This document shows, piece by piece, positions 28,417-32,833 of a stretch of 32,833 nt of DNA. This DNA comes from JARRNO01 sp037384885. GTDB lineage: Bacteria > Acidobacteriota > UBA4820 > DSQY01. The notes under the pieces were generated by a model. That model searched no databases. It was not told where the DNA came from and saw nothing but the letters and a program-made list of their open reading frames with translations. Both the position numbers and the translations under genes were made by a program. Every line of letters begins with the position of its first letter. Position 1 is the stretch's first letter. The stretch lies in NCBI GenBank assembly GCA_037384885.1, contig JARRNO010000106.1, positions 1 to 32,833 of the forward strand, read 5' to 3'.

Positions 28417-30406
28417 CGGCTGTTCCCCGAATAAAACAGCCGGACCGGGAGGAGCACCCCCGGTCCGGGATCGCCATGAAGTCTCCCTTGAAAGCCGGGA
28501 CGACGCTGGCCAGCGTGATGGGCACGGCCAGGGCAATGCCCATGAGCGCTTCGCCGGTAATCAGGCCGGAGGCGAAGAGCAGGCCCTTGCGGTCGCCCTT
28601 CTCCGATGCTTGCTTGAGATCCATTTCACGAGTGCTTCCAAACCTCGCCGCCAGTTTCTTGCGGAACCGCCCGGCGAAGAAAGCCACCAGGCCGCCGGCC
28701 AGGATCGGCACGGACAGCGAGAAGGGCAGGTAGATGCCCACGGCCACGGCCAGGACCGGCGTGCGGAACTCGGCGCCCTTGGCCTTGAGGTACTGGTCCA
28801 GGCAGATAATCGCCACCGCAATGACCGCGCCGATGCTCACCATGGTCCAGGGAAGGCCGCCCTTAAAGACGCCCTGGGCCACCGAAGCCATCAGGGTCGC
28901 CTGAGGCGCCGGCAAGGGATTCGGGTGGGCCGTCAACCACGCTTCGCTCACGTGGAACGGCACACCCACACCGTATTTGACGTTCAGAAGGTGAAGGATG
29001 GGCGCCAGCACGAACGAAGATGCCAGCACGCCGATGATCAGCATGAGCTCCTGCTTCCATGGCGAGGCGCCCACGAGATAACCGGCCTTCAGGTCCTGCA
29101 GGTTGTCTCCCGAGATGGCCGCCGCCACGCAGACCACCGCGCCGATCAGGATCGCGGCCGCCGGCCCGGCGGGATTGCCGTGCCCCAGGAAGAGAAGCAG
29201 CACCAGTGCCGCAAAGAGAATGGTGGCGATGGTTACGCCGGAGATGGGGTTGTTGGACGATCCCACAAGCCCAGCCATGTAACCCGCCACGGCGGCAAAG
29301 AGAAAGCCGGCCACGAGCATGATCACGGCCATTACCAGGCTCACGCCCAGGCTTCTGACCACCATGTGGTAGACAAAAAAGAGCGGGATGATGCTCAGGA
29401 TGGAAAAGACGATGACCCAGATCATTGGGATGTCGCGGTCGGTGCGGTTAATCGTGCTTCCGCTTTTTTCCTCCTTGAGGGCCTTGAGACCGCTCACCAC
29501 GCCCGTCAGAAGCTGGTTGCGAAGCTGTACAAGCGCCCAGAGGCCGCCGACGCACATGGCGCCCACGCCGAGGTACCGGATCTGGTCGCTCCAGATCGCC
29601 GTGGCGGCCTCGACCGCGCCGTGCGCCCCCGCAGGAACGCCGTGGATCGCCGCATAGATCGGAATGGCGACCCACCAGGAGATAGCGCCGCCCACGAACA
29701 CCAGCACGGCGATGTTCAAGCCCACGATGTACCCCACGCCGAGAAGGGCGGGAGAAAGATCCGTCCCGAAATAGGCGAGCGAGCCGCCCACCTTCGTGCC
29801 CACTTCGAACGTGCCGGCCCAGAGTTTCAACCCCGCATCCTGGCACATTTTCAAAAAGCCGCCCACCAGCGTGGCGATAATCATGGTGGCGAGGGCGCCG
29901 CCCTCCTTGGCGGTATGTCCGGCCTTGAGCACCTCCGCCGTGGCGATGCCTTCGGGGAACTTGATCTCGTGCCTCGCCTGGACCACCAGCGCCCGGCGCA
30001 GCGGCACGGAGAACAGCACGCCGATCGTGCCGCCGAGAGCGGTAATCATCAACGTCTGCCAGTAGTTGTAGTGCGACCAGTACCCTAGGATCACCAGGCC
30101 CGGAATGGTGAAGACCACACCGGCCGCCACCGCCTCGCCGGCGGAAGCCGCCGTCTGGACGATGTTGTTTTCAAGGATGTTGTTCTTCTTGAACAGCGAG
30201 AACACGGCCATGGAGATGACCGCGGCCGGGATCGTGGCCGAAACCGTCATGCCGGCGAACAGCCCCAGGTAGGCGTTGGCGCCGGCCAGCACGACCGCCA
30301 GAAAGATGGCGAGAATGATGCCCTTGAACGTAATTTCGGGAAGCTTGACGTTCGCGGGAATGACCGGCTCGAAATCGCCGTTGCGCCCTTCCCCTTTATC
30401 CGCCAT
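28304..30406 (-). CDS. OPT-family oligopeptide/metal-chelate transporter, abnormal C-terminus
   Basis: The protein has some 14-16 helices and OPT signatures: FLAVVLAGANAYLGLFAGMT, the conserved KFPEGIATAEVLKAG, SWWVAIPIYAA, GGNLQD-like ISGDNLQDLKAGYLVGASPW and GLITGEALMGIALAVPITLA. OPT proteins import oligopeptides or metal-ligand complexes; bacterial substrates are mostly unknown. AAGGAGAAGG precedes ATG 30406. After DFMAIPD at about 28468 the frame loses family character. It reads through a strong terminator hairpin (28429-28468) and overlaps the HAD gene by over 100 bases, ending at 28304. The expected last helix is missing, so a short deletion or frameshift near 28465-28480 is likely. It follows the kinase/regulator pair. 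Confidence 0.85.
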   Translation of the reverse strand: MADKGEGRNGDFEPVIPANVKLPEITFKGIILAIFLAVVLAGANAYLGLFAGMTVSATIPAAVISMAVFSLFKKNNILENNIVQTAASAGEAVAAGVVFTIPGLVILGYWSHYNYWQTLMITALGGTIGVLFSVPLRRALVVQARHEIKFPEGIATAEVLKAGHTAKEGGALATMIIATLVGGFLKMCQDAGLKLWAGTFEVGTKVGGSLAYFGTDLSPALLGVGYIVGLNIAVLVFVGGAISWWVAIPIYAAIHGVPAGAHGAVEAATAIWSDQIRYLGVGAMCVGGLWALVQLRNQLLTGVVSGLKALKEEKSGSTINRTDRDIPMIWVIVFSILSIIPLFFVYHMVVRSLGVSLVMAVIMLVAGFLFAAVAGYMAGLVGSSNNPISGVTIATILFAALVLLLFLGHGNPAGPAAAILIGAVVCVAAAISGDNLQDLKAGYLVGASPWKQELMLIIGVLASSFVLAPILHLLNVKYGVGVPFHVSEAWLTAHPNPLPAPQATLMASVAQGVFKGGLPWTMVSIGAVIAVAIICLDQYLKAKGAEFRTPVLAVAVGIYLPFSLSVPILAGGLVAFFAGRFRKKLAARFGSTREMDLKQASEKGDRKGLLFASGLITGEALMGIALAVPITLASVVPAFKGDFMAIPDRGCSSRSGCFIRGTADDRKMGASRSDPGRSLRSGRHPRGQPRGHSGVLPPCL
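28429..28468 (-). terminator. Terminator after the OPT gene
   Basis: CCGGACCGGG (28440-28449) pairs perfectly with CCCGGTCCGG (28459-28468) and on the minus strand is followed by CTGTTTTATT. It lies inside the apparent OPT frame, evidence that the frame's end is wrong. Confidence 0.75.
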
Positions 30407-30448
30407 GGCCTTCTCCTTAAGAAAGTTTGTCGAGTTGAACGTCCTGCC

Positions 30449-31813
30449 TTACAAGTCGAATTTCTTCAAACGATACCGGAGGGTGTCGCGCGTCAGGCCG
30501 AGCAGCTTGGCGGCCCGCGTCTGATTGCCTCCGGAGCGCTGGAGCGCCTGTTCGATGAGGGTCCGCTCCACGTCCTCCAGAACGACGCCGCCCGGAGGAA
30601 GCGTAAAGGCGTTTTCGGTCGGCACCATGGCCTCCTGTCCCCGGATTTCGGCCGGAAGGTCCGGCACGTCGATCACTTCTTTGTTCTCGAGGATCATGAT
30701 GCGTTCGATCAGGTTCTTGAGCTCGCGCACGTTGCCCGGCCAGGGGTATTCCATCAGTTCCTGCATGGCGGCCCGGCTCACGCCGTGGGTGTCTTTCTTG
30801 AATTCCCGGTTGTAGTGCTCGATGAAATGCTTGACCAGCAGCGGGATGTCGTCGGGACGCTCCCGCAGCGGCGGCAGGAAGAGCGGAATGACCTTCAGCC
30901 GGTAGTAGAGGTCCTTCCGGAACCGGCCCTCGTTCACCGCGTGTTCCAGGTTGTCGTTGGTGGCGGCAACGATGCGGACATCGGCCGAGATATCCGTCAC
31001 GCCGCCGATCCGTTTGAAGTTCTTTTCTTCCAGGACCCTCAGTAGCTTCACCTGAAGATTCATGCTCATGGTGCCGATTTCATCCAGGAAGACGGTGCCC
31101 CCGTCGGCCAGTTCGAAGATACCCTTCTTGCCCTGCTCCGCTTCCGCGAAGGCGCCTTTTTCGTGGCCGAACAATTCGCTGTCCAGGATGGGCTCGGGCA
31201 GGGCAGAGCAGGTGAGGGTCATGAACGGCTTCTTTGCGCGTTCGGATGCGTAGTGGATGGCGTTGGCCACCAGGTCTTTGCCGGTCCCGCTTTCTCCCTG
31301 GATCAGGATGGTCGTGGCCGACGAGCCGGCGATCTTGTGGATGAGGGAGAAGACTTCTTTCATCTTCGGGTTTTTTCCGACGAGGTTGCTCAGCCCGAAA
31401 CGTGTCTCCTGCTCCTTCCGGTAACGCCCCAACTCGCGCTTGATGGCGGTGTTTTCCAGCGCCTTCTGCATGCTGACCATCAGCTCTTCCATCTCGAAGG
31501 GCTTGTTGAGGTAGTCGAAGGCGCCCAGCTTCATCGCTTCGATGGCGCTCTCCACCGTGCTGTAGGCGGTCATCATGATCACGGGGATGTCCCGGAGCCG
31601 CTCCCCCATTTCCCGCAGGACCTGCAGACCGTCCATGTCCGGCAGCCGGTAGTCCAGCAGCATGAGGTCCACTTCCTTTTCTTTGAGAACGTCCAGAGCG
31701 TCGCCCCCCTTGTCCACCTCGATCACGGTGAACCCTTCCTTGGTGAGCCTGTTCGCCATGGACCAGCGAATCAGTTTCTCGTCTTCCACCAGCAATATGG
31801 TTTCATTGGCCAT
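30449..31813 (-). CDS. NtrC-family sigma-54-type response regulator with altered GAFTGA loop
   Basis: The 454-residue regulator has a receiver domain (acidic pocket E10-D11, phosphoacceptor D54 in LMLLDYRLPDMDG, Lys104 in YLNKPFEMEEL). An AAA+ domain follows (Walker A GESGTGKD, Walker B GGTVFLDEIG, RKDLYYRLKVIPLFLPPLRE), then a C-terminal Fis-type helix-turn-helix (GNQTRAAKLLGLTRDTLRYR). The sigma-54 contact loop, normally GAFTGA, reads GAFAEA (220-225). Loss of that Thr usually abolishes sigma-54 activation in studied NtrC-type proteins, so it may act as a repressor or in another mode. Its ATG overlaps the kinase stop (TGATG), so the two are a coupled pair. The OPT gene starts 42 bases downstream and is the likeliest target. 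Confidence 0.93.
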   Translation of the reverse strand: MANETILLVEDEKLIRWSMANRLTKEGFTVIEVDKGGDALDVLKEKEVDLMLLDYRLPDMDGLQVLREMGERLRDIPVIMMTAYSTVESAIEAMKLGAFDYLNKPFEMEELMVSMQKALENTAIKRELGRYRKEQETRFGLSNLVGKNPKMKEVFSLIHKIAGSSATTILIQGESGTGKDLVANAIHYASERAKKPFMTLTCSALPEPILDSELFGHEKGAFAEAEQGKKGIFELADGGTVFLDEIGTMSMNLQVKLLRVLEEKNFKRIGGVTDISADVRIVAATNDNLEHAVNEGRFRKDLYYRLKVIPLFLPPLRERPDDIPLLVKHFIEHYNREFKKDTHGVSRAAMQELMEYPWPGNVRELKNLIERIMILENKEVIDVPDLPAEIRGQEAMVPTENAFTLPPGGVVLEDVERTLIEQALQRSGGNQTRAAKLLGLTRDTLRYRLKKFDL

Positions 31814-32833
31814 CAGCTTCGCCTCTGCTCAGCGGGCAAATAGATTGTGAATGTCGTGCCTCGCCCTTCCTCCGAATCCACTTCGCAGTCTCCTTCGTGC
31901 GCCCGGAGGATCCGCTTCACGATGGAGAGCCCGAGTCCCGTCCCAATGTGTTTCGTGGTGTAGAACGGCTCAAAGATGTGGGCCAGGTCCGACTGCTTGA
32001 TTCCGTTCCCGTCGTCTTCGATTTTCAAAATCACGCGGTGGTTGATCTGTTGCCCTTCCAGCACGATACGTCCCCCGCCTTCCATGGCCTGGACCGCATT
32101 CATGATGAGATTGACGAAGACCTGCTGGATGAGGAACGGATCGGCCATGACGGCGGGCAGGCCCGCTTCCAGGTCGATTCCGATCTCGACGCCCCCCTGC
32201 TCGAGCGCGTCCCGGACCTGAGAGAGCACGGCGTCCAGGATGAGGGACACTTCCACCGGCTGCGTGTTGAGTTTCACCGGCTTGGCATAGGAGAGCAGGT
32301 CCTTCACCAGGGAATCCAGACGCCGGATCTGGCTCAGCGCCTCTTGAAAGATCTCGAACCGGGGATCGCCCTGCATGTGCTGCATGGACATCATTTCCAT
32401 GGCGCCGCGCAGGCCGGCGATGGGATTCTTGATCTCGTGGGCGATGCTCGCAGCCATGCGCCCCAGTTCCGCCAGGTGCTTGGCCTCGGAAAAATCGCGC
32501 TGCAGGCGCTTCATTTCCGTCACGTCCTTCAGGATGACCGAGGTCCCCCTCTCACGCGTTTCTCCGTCCCCGATGTCCGTCCGGCTCACCAGCAGATCGA
32601 GGTCCTTGCCGTCCTTCCGCTTGATCTGGACTTCGAAACGCTCGGTGCCGTGCGGCAAGATCATGGTCACCGGCAGTTCCTGGATCAGATCGGGCGGCAG
32701 GAAGTCCTCCAGCGGCCGCCCGATGGCGTCCTCGGCCTGCACGCCGAAAATCATGGCCGCACCCCGGTTCCACGAGGCCACGTTGCCCTCCGAATCCACG
32801 GTGATCAACCCATCCATGGAGGCCTGGAGGATG
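31813..32833 (-). CDS. PAS-domain sensor histidine kinase, C-terminal part
   Basis: The gene runs off the right edge; the frame is open to base 32833 (ILQASMDGLITVD), so ATG 32817 is probably internal. A PAS domain comes first (DGLITVDSEGNVASWNRGAA). Then the HisKA helix carries the phosphorylated histidine in AASIAHEIKNPIAGL, followed by the HATPase domain with N box (NLIMNAVQAM), G1 (DDGNGIK), F box (HIFEPFYTTK) and G2 (GTGLGLSIVK). No membrane helix is in the visible part; the sensor and any anchor lie outside. It should phosphorylate the overlapping regulator. The signal is unknown. Confidence 0.94.
   Translation of the reverse strand, partial: ILQASMDGLITVDSEGNVASWNRGAAMIFGVQAEDAIGRPLEDFLPPDLIQELPVTMILPHGTERFEVQIKRKDGKDLDLLVSRTDIGDGETRERGTSVILKDVTEMKRLQRDFSEAKHLAELGRMAASIAHEIKNPIAGLRGAMEMMSMQHMQGDPRFEIFQEALSQIRRLDSLVKDLLSYAKPVKLNTQPVEVSLILDAVLSQVRDALEQGGVEIGIDLEAGLPAVMADPFLIQQVFVNLIMNAVQAMEGGGRIVLEGQQINHRVILKIEDDGNGIKQSDLAHIFEPFYTTKHIGTGLGLSIVKRILRAHEGDCEVDSEEGRGTTFTIYLPAEQRRS

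Noticed and set aside
28331..30088. Long plus-strand open frame of 585 codons.
   Set aside because: It is antisense to the OPT gene and is rich in His, Arg, Asp and Gly without any family pattern.

Overview
The window looks like GC-rich chromosomal DNA from an uncultured or draft-genome bacterium, most likely Desulfobacterota ('Deltaproteobacteria'-like). The best lineage hints are a flavoredoxin closely resembling the Desulfovibrio protein (15920-16492), an Aquifex-type aconitase, a Tes/MJ0619-like radical SAM enzyme, NtrC-style two-component control, and an rpmE-DUF1385-prfA block. The lineage call is inferred from gene content. No phage, plasmid, transposase, CRISPR array, rRNA or tRNA gene was seen.

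Layout. 1-2300: the start of an AGCS amino acid symporter (minus), a gene-free stretch with a hairpin and a degenerate repeat, and hemF (minus). 2200-4040: a plus-strand radical SAM gene behind a potentially structured leader and ending at a clear terminator. 4137-6296: an ECF sigma factor, its zinc-finger anti-sigma factor and a periplasmic tandem-PDZ protein that is split in two here, closed by a terminator. 6314-10070 (minus): sodium:solute symporter, glucose-dehydrogenase-like enzyme and nicotinamidase-like hydrolase, which look like an uptake-and-oxidation operon. 10230-11573 (minus): an SDR epimerase coupled to a damaged tspO. 11847-15484 (plus): DEAD-box RNA helicase, an unknown membrane protein, an MddA-like methanethiol S-methyltransferase interrupted by an assembly gap, and a DUF4242 protein. 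15503-16492 (minus): DUF2784 membrane protein and flavoredoxin. 16760-20798 (plus): aconitase, NAD(P)-binding protein and APC transporter. 20872-23587 (minus): a two-domain M16 peptidase broken by a frameshift. 23805-24719 (plus): an EamA transporter. 24720-32833 (minus): histidine kinase, NtrC-family regulator, OPT transporter, HAD phosphatase and DsrE2-like protein, then the rpmE-DUF1385-prfA translation block with its own good promoter.

Genes that plausibly work together are the sigma/anti-sigma/PDZ envelope-stress module, the symporter/dehydrogenase/hydrolase operon, and the kinase/regulator pair directly upstream of the OPT transporter. The most distinctive biology is the Tes-like radical SAM gene (candidate lipid-tail or pterin chemistry) with its leader. 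MddA-type dimethyl sulfide formation and a regulator whose GAFTGA loop reads GAFAEA are also notable.

Caution: four genes (PDZ, tspO, M16, OPT) each appear to lack a short internal piece, and a run of 47 N sits in a fifth (mddA). The shared pattern points to bad contig joins rather than real gene decay, so each of these breaks should be treated as provisional.
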